The position numbers and the translations under genes are program-made. Under the pieces are notes generated by a model. The model had not been told where the DNA came from. It did no database searches and saw nothing but the letters and a program-made list of their open reading frames with translations. Shown here piece after piece: positions 27,402-36,382 of a DNA stretch of 64,000 nucleotides. Position 1 is the first letter of the stretch. The number at the start of each line of letters is the position of its first letter. This DNA is from Nitratiruptor sp. YY08-10 (GTDB lineage: Bacteria; Campylobacterota; Campylobacteria; Campylobacterales; Nitratiruptoraceae), in assembly GCF_016629565.1 (NCBI RefSeq), contig NZ_AP023057.1, positions 1,302,001-1,366,000 on the forward strand. The letters run 5' to 3'.

Positions 27402-28136
27402 ATGGTTTCGATCATCGGTTATGGGGCTATGGCAAAAGCTATTTTGCAAGGCCTCTTGCGTCATGGCATCGAAGTTGAAGTAGTAGGAAGAGATGAAGAG
27501 AAACTACAAAAAATACAAAAAGAGTTTCATATATCCGTACAATCTCTTCAAAACTACGATATCACTGACAAAACAATCATCCTAGCCGTCAAACCGTATG
27601 CTTTGAAAGATGTGGCAAACCAAGTGAAAGGAAAAGCGGAACTTCTTATATCCATACTCGCTGGTATATCTTTAAACAAACTCTATAAAATCCCGGCGCA
27701 AAAATATGTTCGGGCTATGCCAAATCTTGCGGCAATCAAACAAGCCTCCATTACGGCAATTACAGGAGACAGAGACAAAAGAGCTATTGAACTCATCGAA
27801 AAAATAGGAAAAGTCGTCTGGGTTGAAAATGAAAAGGAACTTGATATCGCTACAGCAATTGCCGGAAGCGGCCCGGCATTTTTGGCTCTTGCAGCTGAAG
27901 CCATGGCGGATGGAGGGGTTCTGTGCGGACTCAAGCGAGATATCGCTTATGAACTGGTCTCTGGACTTTTTCAAAGTTATGCTGCTATCAGCGAAAAGCA
28001 TCCAGCTTTGATCAAAGACAAGGTCATGAGTCCAGCCGGCACAACTGCAGCTGGATACAAAGCGTTGGAGGAAAATGGAGTGAGAAATGGGTTTATGGAA
28101 GCCATTCTTCAAGCATTTAAGAGGACTCAGCAATGA
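27402..28136 (+). CDS. proC: Pyrroline-5-carboxylate reductase
   Basis: Last step of proline synthesis. The NADPH-binding start is VSIIGYGAMAKAILQGLL. AVKPYALKDV, the signature PNLAAIKQASITAIT, AIAGSGPAFLALAAEAMADGG and SPAGTTAAGYKALEENGVRNGFMEAI are the family landmarks. The protein is 244 residues, a little under the usual 260-270. An upstream in-frame ATG is open but lies before the promoter, so the later ATG with AAGGAG is chosen. It overlaps the following surface-protein gene by four bases. Confidence 0.95.
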   Translation: MVSIIGYGAMAKAILQGLLRHGIEVEVVGRDEEKLQKIQKEFHISVQSLQNYDITDKTIILAVKPYALKDVANQVKGKAELLISILAGISLNKLYKIPAQKYVRAMPNLAAIKQASITAITGDRDKRAIELIEKIGKVVWVENEKELDIATAIAGSGPAFLALAAEAMADGGVLCGLKRDIAYELVSGLFQSYAAISEKHPALIKDKVMSPAGTTAAGYKALEENGVRNGFMEAILQAFKRTQQ

Positions 28137-31100
28137 AAAAGATATTTTTTCTTTTACTCCTACCACTAATGATATGGGCTGAGAGCACCAACTACCATGA
28201 AGGTAAAAGAGAATTTACAATCGTCAATCCAGAAGATACAAGAAATATTACAGGAGATTTTTTAGTAACAGGAAATACCATAGAGTGTGTCACAACTGAA
28301 ACTTGGAATTTTGATGGCACTTGCACTGATAACCATGATTATAATGATAATAATTTTATGGTTAAGTATATCGATATAGATGGTAACGAGTCTACTTTCA
28401 ACTCTTCAAGCGCTTATCTGCAACTTCCAAATGATTATCAAGAGATACTATGGGCCGGGCTCTTTTGGCAGGGAAATGTCAATGGAGTAGCAAATGGTAG
28501 ATACTACAGACATCAAAGGCGGGCAGTCAAAATTAGCGATACAAGCTGGCGATATATCTATAACAGCTACTATTATAATTACCTTGTAGACATACCTTCA
28601 ACAGATGCAAACAGAATATTGTTTAAAATTGATGGAATTAGCAATTATGAAGAAATAGTTGCACAAAATCTTGATTATTACAAATGGTATGGTGATTATG
28701 GTGCAGTCTATTCAGCATTTGCCGATATCACCCAACTTTTAAAAGAAAAGTTCAGTCAATTTCAGCCTGGAGAAAAACTAACTATTACCGTTGCTAATGT
28801 AACAACCAATGAAGGTTTAGAGTATTCCCTAGGAGACTATGGGGCATGGACTTTGGTGGTTGTCTACAAAGGTGGCTCTCAAAGTACATTTAAACGAGTG
28901 CTGGTTTATAATGGGTATGATTATATTGCATATCCAGGAAATTCAAAGAAATCTATTGATATTACCAATCTATATCTTCCCCCTTCTGGTGAAGTAAAAG
29001 CATCTTTTGCCTCATTCGCAGGCGAAGGTGAAGAGCCTTACTCTCCTGACCATATGAAACTTGAAAATCAAAACATGCCAGGGGCGAGGGATCCGGACAA
29101 TATATTTGACGCCAGACTTGCAAATGTAGAAAGACCAAATATTGGTAACAATGCTGTCAGCAACACCAACGGTATCGATATTGACGTATATGATGTCTCA
29201 ACTATTATGACCAAAGTCAGAAACAGTGATCCTTCAACGAATACAGTAACACTTTCGCTCGATACCAAATGGGATGCATATTTTCCAAGCATGATAGCAT
29301 TTTCCGTCCAACTCTATCAACCAAAAATCTGCTATGAAGACACATTGTATGACGAAAATGGGAATGAATTAGGCACCAATGTCCAGCTTCAAGTTGGTCA
29401 GACAATAAGAACCCATCTCGTGATTCGAAATGATGATAATGAAACGGCACAAAATGTTATGGTCTATAGAAAATTTGACAACAACACAACTGCATATGTT
29501 CCAAATTCCACACTTTTAAAAGATGTCGATGACACAGATCTCACTCCAAGAACAGACTATGCAGTTGACAACGACCAGGTATTTTATGATGATGCTAATA
29601 AAACGTTAGCGATAGGATATCTAGGAGAAGGCAACGATCCTGCTCTTTTCAAACCATATTCTGAAGACAATAGTATTGCTGAAATAGAATACAATATGAC
29701 AGTTCAAAATGAGGGAAACATCACATTTGAATATGAAACAAAATATATTTTCAATATTGCAGGACAAACTTTCCTTGTCGATAGTATAATGCCAAGGTGT
29801 AGTGATCTTACAAGAACGATTTCTGCATATTTACCACATCTGGGAAGCTTTAATGTTGTCAATGAAAACTACACTGAAGATACTACTGAAATACCATGGG
29901 AAACCAATTCCAGTATCAACTCTTTATATACGCAAATAGCAAATAAAGAATTCAATATAACAGTTGTTAAATTGGGCAGCGACTTCAAAACACCTGAAAA
30001 ATTCACAGGACTGGTACGACTTGATCTTATAGAAACTCCAGATTTTTCATCGACAAGTAGCGACAGTGAAAAACAAGAAATATGTACAAATGCAACTCCA
30101 TTGTCTAGCAAAATCATCTCATTTAGTGGAAGTGAATATAATAAAACAAATTTCACTTACTCATCAGCGATCAAAGATGCAACCTTCAAAATAACCTATG
30201 TCAAAGACCCCAATAGCAATGGACCAGTTGAGTGGACTTGTGCAAATAATACATTAGAATGTATCTGGGGTATGCTAGAAAGTACTGTATATGAGAGCAA
30301 TCAATGCAACAAAGGCAATAAGAACGGAATGCATGGAAACAATGGAATGGGAAGAACGCGGAACTTTAATTCCAATTGTCCATGTGCTGATGTATGCCGT
30401 CCAGGAAATGGAACAGGGGATAATCAAGCAAGCCAAGAATGTCTTGATTGTATTTTTGATAGTAATCTATCCACTTCTGTATGTGCAAGAGACCGGTTTG
30501 CTATACGACCGGACCATTATGTAGCTGATACAAATGAGTCTATTTTGAGAGGTGGAAGATGGTATATGATGGATATTAATGCAACAACCATCGATGGAAA
30601 TATTACCCATGATTATAATCAATCCATACCTTTGGTGGGTATAGATAAAAATATTACAGTGGCACTCAATCTCCCATCAGATTGTAATGCATCTCAAATC
30701 CGTAATAAAAACATGGATCTATCATCTTCATCTTCAATCTCTTTCAATGATGGACAAGCACCAAATATTCTCTTTAGCTATCCAGACGTTGGAGAAGTTA
30801 ATATCACTATAACCGATAATGAATGGACAAAAGTGGACCAGGAACCCAAAAGTGATGGTTCGATCGACTGCATCCCAAACAGTGACACGAATATACCAAA
30901 TAGCGGAAAAATAGGCTGTGTTCTTAAAACGACGATCCAAAAACGTTTCATTCCGGAAAAATTCGATATCGATTTTACAGTGAATAATTTTGATACAAAC
31001 TTTACATATCTCTCCAATGAACAAAATATGAGTGCAAAAATCAATCTGACTTTCACCGCTGCTTTGGCAAATGGAGAACGAGCTTATAACTATACGGCAG

Positions 31101-31984
31101 GATGTTTTGCAAGAGATATCAACTTTACGCTTGAGATGAACAATACCAACCAACTTACTGATGGCATAAAGACACTTGGAACAATCATGAGTAAAATCCG
31201 CTATTTTTCAACGAGCGATGCCAACATGACAAATAGTAATGACGGCTCCGGTATTGGAAAGTTTGATTCAAATGAATCCGTTTTCGCAAACGGAATAGCC
31301 AACGTAACCGTCGATTTCAATTTTGAACGAAACGTTTCACAACCCGTTAGTCCATTCCAGATCAAAAATACCGATTTTAATATCTCGGTACAAGAATCCA
31401 ATGGCTGGGATGTCAATGTTACAGGAGCTGATTTCAATAGGTCTATAGAATCTAATGCTACATTTTATTATGGCAGAGTCTTTGCACCAGATTATATTAC
31501 TGATAAAAAATCCATAACCGCTTCAATATATTTTGAAGTATACGATTATAATAATAGTGATCCTAATAATATTGAAGGAAATGAAAGTATAGCTACTCCT
31601 CATTGGTATATCAATAATCAACACAATAAAAAAGTGACAGGAGAAGTAAATAAACTAAAATTATTTGGTAATCCAAGTAAAAATCTGACCAATTTACCAA
31701 TTGATAATAAAAATATCATTCCTATTCCCAATAAAGGTAAAATTGAAATACCTATATTTTATTCTGGTAATATTTTTCCATATCATGTTTTGATTAATAT
31801 TTATGCTTCTCCTTGGCTTATTTATAAAAAATTTTATAATAGTTTTGATAACAATGATACAGTTTCTTTTGAAATTACTTTCATAGGTAAAACAGATTGG
31901 CAAGGTATTGGTAATTGGCAAGGTAATGATGACAATGAAGAAAATAGATTAAATAAAGAACCTCTGCAAAGGATCGAGTGGTGA
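28133..31984 (+). CDS. MshQ-like giant surface protein (DUF6701-type C-terminal half)
   Basis: 1283 residues with a signal peptide (KKIFFLLLLPLMIWAES). Residues about 80-400 are beta-rich, with ILWAGLFWQGN and LGDYGAWTLVVVYK. About 410-560 resembles a DUF11-type Ig-like repeat (VGQTIRTHLVIRNDD). About 700-785 is Cys-rich and ends CARDRFAIRPDHY. From about 937 RFIPEKFDIDF begins a region like MshQ of the MSHA pilus locus. The protein is rich in Asn, Asp and Thr. Three pilin-like genes follow with overlaps, so it is probably a pilus-associated adhesin or tip protein. The last 140 codons are very AT-rich. Confidence 0.55.
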   Translation: MKKIFFLLLLPLMIWAESTNYHEGKREFTIVNPEDTRNITGDFLVTGNTIECVTTETWNFDGTCTDNHDYNDNNFMVKYIDIDGNESTFNSSSAYLQLPNDYQEILWAGLFWQGNVNGVANGRYYRHQRRAVKISDTSWRYIYNSYYYNYLVDIPSTDANRILFKIDGISNYEEIVAQNLDYYKWYGDYGAVYSAFADITQLLKEKFSQFQPGEKLTITVANVTTNEGLEYSLGDYGAWTLVVVYKGGSQSTFKRVLVYNGYDYIAYPGNSKKSIDITNLYLPPSGEVKASFASFAGEGEEPYSPDHMKLENQNMPGARDPDNIFDARLANVERPNIGNNAVSNTNGIDIDVYDVSTIMTKVRNSDPSTNTVTLSLDTKWDAYFPSMIAFSVQLYQPKICYEDTLYDENGNELGTNVQLQVGQTIRTHLVIRNDDNETAQNVMVYRKFDNNTTAYVPNSTLLKDVDDTDLTPRTDYAVDNDQVFYDDANKTLAIGYLGEGNDPALFKPYSEDNSIAEIEYNMTVQNEGNITFEYETKYIFNIAGQTFLVDSIMPRCSDLTRTISAYLPHLGSFNVVNENYTEDTTEIPWETNSSINSLYTQIANKEFNITVVKLGSDFKTPEKFTGLVRLDLIETPDFSSTSSDSEKQEICTNATPLSSKIISFSGSEYNKTNFTYSSAIKDATFKITYVKDPNSNGPVEWTCANNTLECIWGMLESTVYESNQCNKGNKNGMHGNNGMGRTRNFNSNCPCADVCRPGNGTGDNQASQECLDCIFDSNLSTSVCARDRFAIRPDHYVADTNESILRGGRWYMMDINATTIDGNITHDYNQSIPLVGIDKNITVALNLPSDCNASQIRNKNMDLSSSSSISFNDGQAPNILFSYPDVGEVNITITDNEWTKVDQEPKSDGSIDCIPNSDTNIPNSGKIGCVLKTTIQKRFIPEKFDIDFTVNNFDTNFTYLSNEQNMSAKINLTFTAALANGERAYNYTAGCFARDINFTLEMNNTNQLTDGIKTLGTIMSKIRYFSTSDANMTNSNDGSGIGKFDSNESVFANGIANVTVDFNFERNVSQPVSPFQIKNTDFNISVQESNGWDVNVTGADFNRSIESNATFYYGRVFAPDYITDKKSITASIYFEVYDYNNSDPNNIEGNESIATPHWYINNQHNKKVTGEVNKLKLFGNPSKNLTNLPIDNKNIIPIPNKGKIEIPIFYSGNIFPYHVLINIYASPWLIYKKFYNSFDNNDTVSFEITFIGKTDWQGIGNWQGNDDNEENRLNKEPLQRIEW

Positions 31985-32655
31985 GACAAGGGTTTACGCT
32001 CCTAGAACTCATTTTTGCCCTTGTCGTCATTTCCATTGTGATGCTTGGCATTCCCGGACTCTTTAAACAGACGGCAAATCAGGCGCAAGAAACATTGAAA
32101 CTCGAAGCCGTTACGCAAGCCTATCGAAGTATCGGAACGGCCCTTAGCTATCCGTGGGACGAACACAGCCGTGACGAGAATCTCTCTCGATCACTCATTT
32201 TGGATGTGAGCAATTTTGCAGATCCAGAACTTGCAAGAGAGACCAACACCTCCCGGTATAGAAGAGGGAACTTCAATGAAAAAGTCACAAGAATTTTTTA
32301 TCCTACAAAAACATATGCCACGTTAGGTAAAGAAATTGGAGAGAGTAAAATAGATGATCTGGATGACTATAACGGACATCTTGAACAAATCTCTAAGGTA
32401 TCGAATAGAATGGGAATGATTTTAAATATCGATCTTAATTATAGTGTTTATTATATCAGAGATTCAGCTAATTATTCGACAAGATCTCTTTCAATAACTA
32501 TCTCTCCTCTATCAATAGAAAATAACTCAACAAATATCAAACTTATTGAGGTTAATGCTTCTTTACCCGATGTTAATAACGAATATATTATTCTCCGCGC
32601 TTTTAGTTGTAATATTGGTGAGCCAAAGATTGCTTATAAGGATTTAACACATTGA
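31981..32655 (+). CDS. Prepilin (PilV/MshD-like minor pilin)
   Basis: The leader VRQG is followed by FTLLELIFALVVISIVMLGIPGLF, a canonical class III prepilin signal with Gly at -1 and Glu at +5. The remainder is a 190-residue globular part with a single late Cys (AFSCNIGEP). Two tandem GTG codons are possible starts; the second overlaps the upstream TGA and is used here. The latter half (from about 32335) is clearly more AT-rich than the start. It is co-transcribed with the MshQ-like gene and the next prepilin. Confidence 0.82.
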   Translation: MRQGFTLLELIFALVVISIVMLGIPGLFKQTANQAQETLKLEAVTQAYRSIGTALSYPWDEHSRDENLSRSLILDVSNFADPELARETNTSRYRRGNFNEKVTRIFYPTKTYATLGKEIGESKIDDLDDYNGHLEQISKVSNRMGMILNIDLNYSVYYIRDSANYSTRSLSITISPLSIENNSTNIKLIEVNASLPDVNNEYIILRAFSCNIGEPKIAYKDLTH

Positions 32656-33566
32656 AAAAAGCTTTCACTCTCATTGAACTCATTCTTGTACTTGTAATTG
32701 TCGGTATCATAGCCTCGATAGGTTCAGATATTGTTTTTAAGGCATATGAAAACTATATCCTTTCAAAAGAGATTTCAGCAGCAACCTATAAAACGGATGT
32801 TGCATTGGAACAGATTGCCAAAAGACTTGAGCACCGCATACCATTTAGCGGAGTTGCTATAAAAGATGAAACCCATAGTAACGATATCATTTCATTAACA
32901 AGCGATACAAATATGTCTTTAAAATATCAAATCCTTGCCTGGATAGGAAAAGCGTATGAAGCAAGACGTGGCTCATGGAATGGATACATAAACAAGCCCG
33001 GATGGAGCGGCTTTATTGATTTAAAAGATAGCAATGAAACAAAACTTTTTACAAAAGGCGATAATCTTATACAGGCAACAAATATTATTTTTGATCTTTC
33101 TAATGGGGATGTAAATCTTTCAAAAGATTACAATGGTGGCATAATTTTTCCTACAATACCATACAATGTAGATATAGTTACTGCTTATGGTTGGAAAATG
33201 CCACAAGGAGAAAATCCTACACATATTTTTCCTGTCAACGTCACAGGAATGAATGAATTTACTTTTTATCCTTATGGGCCAAAACGAGATAGAATCTATG
33301 AGCACTACTATCTTGCATGGAGTGCCTATGCAGTGGTTCCTGAAGATAACGGAGATGGCACCTATACTGTAAGACTCTACTACAATTTCCGTCCGTGGAA
33401 AGGAGAAACCTATCAGGATGGAGACAGTTCGGTTTTAATCGACAAAGCAACTATTTTCAATTTTCGCCGAGACGGAAAGGCTATAGAGCTTCGACTTTGC
33501 GCGCATTCTGATCTCAATACCTCTGAAATCGAAGCAAATATCTGTGGGAAAAAGGTTGTCTTTTGA
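32652..33566 (+). CDS. Prepilin (PilW/MshO-like minor pilin)
   Basis: A very short leader (MKKA) precedes FTLIELILVLVIVGIIASIGSDIVF: Ala at -1 and Glu at +5. The pilin part of about 300 residues is long, as in MshO/PilW. It has a late Cys pair (LCAHSDL and ICGKK) likely to form a disulfide loop at the C-terminus. It starts with TTG overlapping the TGA before it, so it is translationally coupled. The Ala at -1 is shared with the lone prepilin at 1864. Confidence 0.82.
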   Translation: MKKAFTLIELILVLVIVGIIASIGSDIVFKAYENYILSKEISAATYKTDVALEQIAKRLEHRIPFSGVAIKDETHSNDIISLTSDTNMSLKYQILAWIGKAYEARRGSWNGYINKPGWSGFIDLKDSNETKLFTKGDNLIQATNIIFDLSNGDVNLSKDYNGGIIFPTIPYNVDIVTAYGWKMPQGENPTHIFPVNVTGMNEFTFYPYGPKRDRIYEHYYLAWSAYAVVPEDNGDGTYTVRLYYNFRPWKGETYQDGDSSVLIDKATIFNFRRDGKAIELRLCAHSDLNTSEIEANICGKKVVF

Positions 33567-34000
33567 GAAAAGCTATATCAATGTTAACGGCTATTATATT
33601 TATGCTACTCATCGCTGTACTGATGAGCCTAGCTATCTCTTTACTAGGAACGACGAAAGCAAAAGTCGCTAACAGATATCTGTATGAACAGGCCGAACTT
33701 TTGGCAAAAAGTGGAACGGAGTATGCCATTTTAGCAATTCAAGGACATGAAATCAATTCCACAACCGGATGTTTGAATCAGATCAATCTCAATTATAACG
33801 ATACATTCGATATCAACATCACGCTTCACTATATCGGGAACGGATTACCCACCGCCAATTGTAATATCCTTGACAATAGCGTAGCGTTCGATGAGAGCAA
33901 TGCATCCGTCCTCGTTGACACCATCGTCCAACTAAAAGATCCCAATTTAAACAATGGAGTGCCTATTCGATATGTCAAACGAACATTGCAAAAGCTCTAA
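33563..34000 (+). CDS. MshP/PilX-like pilus accessory protein
   Basis: A 145-residue protein with one N-terminal helix (ISMLTAIIFMLLIAVLMSLAISLLG) that lacks the Gly/Ala-Phe and Glu5 of a true prepilin. AELLAKSGTEYAILAIQGHEIN resembles the AGxxYA segment of MshP and PilX. Two Cys (GCLNQ and NCNIL) may pair. The TTG start overlaps the previous TGA, the third coupled junction in this cluster. It probably belongs to the minor-pilin tip complex. Confidence 0.65.
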   Translation: MRKAISMLTAIIFMLLIAVLMSLAISLLGTTKAKVANRYLYEQAELLAKSGTEYAILAIQGHEINSTTGCLNQINLNYNDTFDINITLHYIGNGLPTANCNILDNSVAFDESNASVLVDTIVQLKDPNLNNGVPIRYVKRTLQKL

Positions 34001-34016
34001 TTTAAGTTAACTGTTA

Positions 34017-34022
34017 TATAAT
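34017..34022 (+). promoter_or_regulatory. -10 element of hpf
   Basis: A consensus TATAAT lies 27 bases before the hpf ATG and after the stop of the pilin operon. AAAGGAAG gives the ribosome site. No clear -35 box is seen. Confidence 0.5.
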
Positions 34023-34049
34023 TTCGAAAAATTCCAAAAGGAAGTAACA

Positions 34050-34592
34050 ATGGACTATTTGCATATCTATGGCAAAAATTTTGATCTCACCGATCCTATC
34101 AAAACATACATTCAAGACGCAGCAGATTCATTGATGAAGCTCAATCTCGATATTACAGGCATCAATGCAACCGTTTCGGCTGACGAGCGAAACGGGAAAA
34201 AAGGCTTTACCTTTGAATTTGACATTCATGTGGCAAAAAAAGGAAATGTAGTTATCACACAAAAAGACAAAGATGTCTACGCTGCTATCGACCTTGCTCT
34301 TGCACGTGCAAAAAAAGTACTTCGACGATACGCAGACAAAATCAAAAACCACAAAAATATCTCCTTGGAAGAGATCATGGCAGCGCCTATGATTGAAGAA
34401 GAGATTCAAGAAGCGCTCAACTACACTGATGAAATCGTTCCGACACCGTTTGATATCGATAAACCTGTTACCATCGAAGAAGCGGCTGAGATTTTGAAAA
34501 ACTCTAACAAACATTTCATTGTTTTTGAGGACAAATCCGGAAAGACAAGAGTCCTTTATAAACGAACAGACGGAAAACTAGGTCTATACTAA
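34050..34592 (+). CDS. hpf: Long-form ribosome hibernation promoting factor
   Basis: HPF binds the 30S decoding site and, in its long form, pairs 70S ribosomes into 100S dimers under stress. Residues 1-105 are the HPF/YfiA domain (ITGINATVSADE, FEFDIHVAKKG, DVYAAIDLALARAKKVLRRY). After a linker, residues 125-180 are the dimerisation domain (PFDIDKPVTIEEAAEIL, HFIVFEDKSGKTRVLYKRTDGKLGLY). 180 residues is typical of the long type. It converges on recG with a four-base overlap. Confidence 0.93.
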   Translation: MDYLHIYGKNFDLTDPIKTYIQDAADSLMKLNLDITGINATVSADERNGKKGFTFEFDIHVAKKGNVVITQKDKDVYAAIDLALARAKKVLRRYADKIKNHKNISLEEIMAAPMIEEEIQEALNYTDEIVPTPFDIDKPVTIEEAAEILKNSNKHFIVFEDKSGKTRVLYKRTDGKLGLY

Positions 34593-36382
34593 GAGGATGA
34601 GGATAACTCCTCCAGCCTCTTTTTCGCCTCTTCTACTATCGCCTTATCCAAGGCCATATGGAGCCATTTGAAGGTTTTTCCACTCTGCTCGCGTCCATGA
34701 ATGATATCTCCGCTTTTTCGATACATCAGATCAAGTTCTGCAATCTCAAAACCATTCGTGATCGAAGCAAATTTTTGAAGCCTCTCATTCTTAGCATCGT
34801 TTGTGTATAAAAAGCAGTAGCCTTTGAGTCCGGTTCGTGATACACGGCCACGAAGCTGATGAAGCGTCGCAAGTCCAAGATTTTCAGCTCCAACAATCAC
34901 AATGGTACTCAGTCTTGGCAGAGATATCCCCACCTCTATCACTGTTGTCGCTAAAAGAATGTTCCCATGTTCTCTAAATTCTTTCAACACCTCCTCTTTC
35001 TCTTTATCTTTTCCATGCGTCACATAAACTCCATCGAAATAGCGCATCCAAAAATCTTTTGCCTCTTGCAATGATTTATACCCGTACTTTTCACTCTCTT
35101 CTACCAGTGGATATACAACAAGTACTTGATGCCCTTTTTGCACTTCAGACTTGATATGTCCTAAAAGCTCTTTAAAAGAGTCTTTGGAAATCACTTTTGT
35201 TGTGATTTCCTTTTGAAAAGGCATCTCTTTGATCAAAGAATAATCCACCAAAGCGCTTTGCATCATCGCTTTTGTTCGAGGAATAGGCGTAGCAGAAAAC
35301 TGGAAAAAGTGTGGTGATCCCTCATTGCATTCCACCATCTTTTTTAAAAGATTTCTCTGATTTGTGCCAAATCGATGCTGTTCATCCACCATTACCACTG
35401 TTGCCTGTGGCAAATCGGTATACAAAAGTGCGTGAGTACCGATAAAAAAATGGGCATTGTGATCAAAATCCTTGTTCGTTGAAGTGACCAATGCTATGTT
35501 CATCTCTTTTGGCAAAAACTTTTTGGCTTCCTGGTAGAGCTGATCTGCCAAAATCGTCGTAGGGGCCATAAGAAAGGTTTTGTTGGGATAGTTCATAAAA
35601 GCCGTCGCAAACATCACTAGACTTTTTCCACTGCCCACATCACCTACTATAACTCTTCTAGCAGCTACCTCTTTTTTCAAATCGTTATAGATATCATATA
35701 TAGCTTTTTTTTGATCGTTTGTCGGCTCAAATGGCAAAGTAGATAAAAAAGGTTCAGGATCTTGAGCATATTGCGCGATACTTTTTTGATAAACTCTTTT
35801 TTGTTTGAGATTTTTCATGTAGGAAAAACTCTCGGCATATTTTAATGCATCGAGATATTTTCCAGTTATAGTTCCTTCTTGTCTCCAAGCCTCATAAAAT
35901 GCTGCGTCTGGATAGTGAATCTGTAAAAGCAGTTGAACGATCTCTTCAGGCAATCCTTCTTGCAAAAGATTCTCTTTAATAAGATACTTCTCTTTCAATT
36001 TTTCAAAGATATCACCACGTATTGCAATCCGATACTGAGGAAAAATCCTGCCTATTTTGTAATTTGCCACTTTTTTGGGTTGGATGATTTGAAGTTTTCC
36101 GTAACTCTTTTGCACTTTGCCTTCGATATATAATCTGTTTCCACTCTGAAACGTCTGCTTATGATAGGAAGTTGTGTGAAAAAAGATGAGTTCAATGTCT
36201 TGATTACGATTATGCGCATACGCTATCATTTTTACAAACTTTGGATGTTTTTGCCAAGAGCGTATCGTCACATCAAAAAGATTTTCTAATCTATAGTCAC
36301 GATAGGAAAAAGGGGCCTGCAAAGCGAAAGAGATGGCATCATAGATGCCAACTTTACGGAGTCGCTCTTCATGTATGGTCAT
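34589..36382 (-). CDS. recG: ATP-dependent DNA helicase RecG
   Basis: Branch-migrating helicase that remodels stalled forks and Holliday junctions. The wedge/OB part lies in residues 1-150. Helicase motifs are VGDVGSGKSLV (Walker A, about 246-256), VVMVDEQHRFG (DEQH box), FSATPIPRTKAM, ATTVIEVGISLP and QLRGRVSRTGLKGYC. At 597 residues it is shorter than the usual 680-700, as is common in this phylum. It is the last gene of the superoperon. Confidence 0.93.
   Translation of the reverse strand: MTIHEERLRKVGIYDAISFALQAPFSYRDYRLENLFDVTIRSWQKHPKFVKMIAYAHNRNQDIELIFFHTTSYHKQTFQSGNRLYIEGKVQKSYGKLQIIQPKKVANYKIGRIFPQYRIAIRGDIFEKLKEKYLIKENLLQEGLPEEIVQLLLQIHYPDAAFYEAWRQEGTITGKYLDALKYAESFSYMKNLKQKRVYQKSIAQYAQDPEPFLSTLPFEPTNDQKKAIYDIYNDLKKEVAARRVIVGDVGSGKSLVMFATAFMNYPNKTFLMAPTTILADQLYQEAKKFLPKEMNIALVTSTNKDFDHNAHFFIGTHALLYTDLPQATVVMVDEQHRFGTNQRNLLKKMVECNEGSPHFFQFSATPIPRTKAMMQSALVDYSLIKEMPFQKEITTKVISKDSFKELLGHIKSEVQKGHQVLVVYPLVEESEKYGYKSLQEAKDFWMRYFDGVYVTHGKDKEKEEVLKEFREHGNILLATTVIEVGISLPRLSTIVIVGAENLGLATLHQLRGRVSRTGLKGYCFLYTNDAKNERLQKFASITNGFEIAELDLMYRKSGDIIHGREQSGKTFKWLHMALDKAIVEEAKKRLEELSSSS
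34592..34624 (+). terminator. Intrinsic terminator of hpf inside the recG 3' coding end
   Basis: AGAGG-AT-GAGGA, loop TAAC, TCCTC-CAG-CCTCT, then a T run: two stacked 5-bp stems with a small internal loop. The same bases encode the Glu-Glu-Leu-Ser-Ser-Ser-Ser end of RecG on the other strand. Confidence 0.65.

Noticed and set aside
30237-30490. Zinc-finger or ferredoxin-like block in the MshQ-like protein
   Set aside because: The Cys are in a secreted protein and spaced irregularly around a Gly/Asn-rich loop, so disulfides are more likely than a metal centre.
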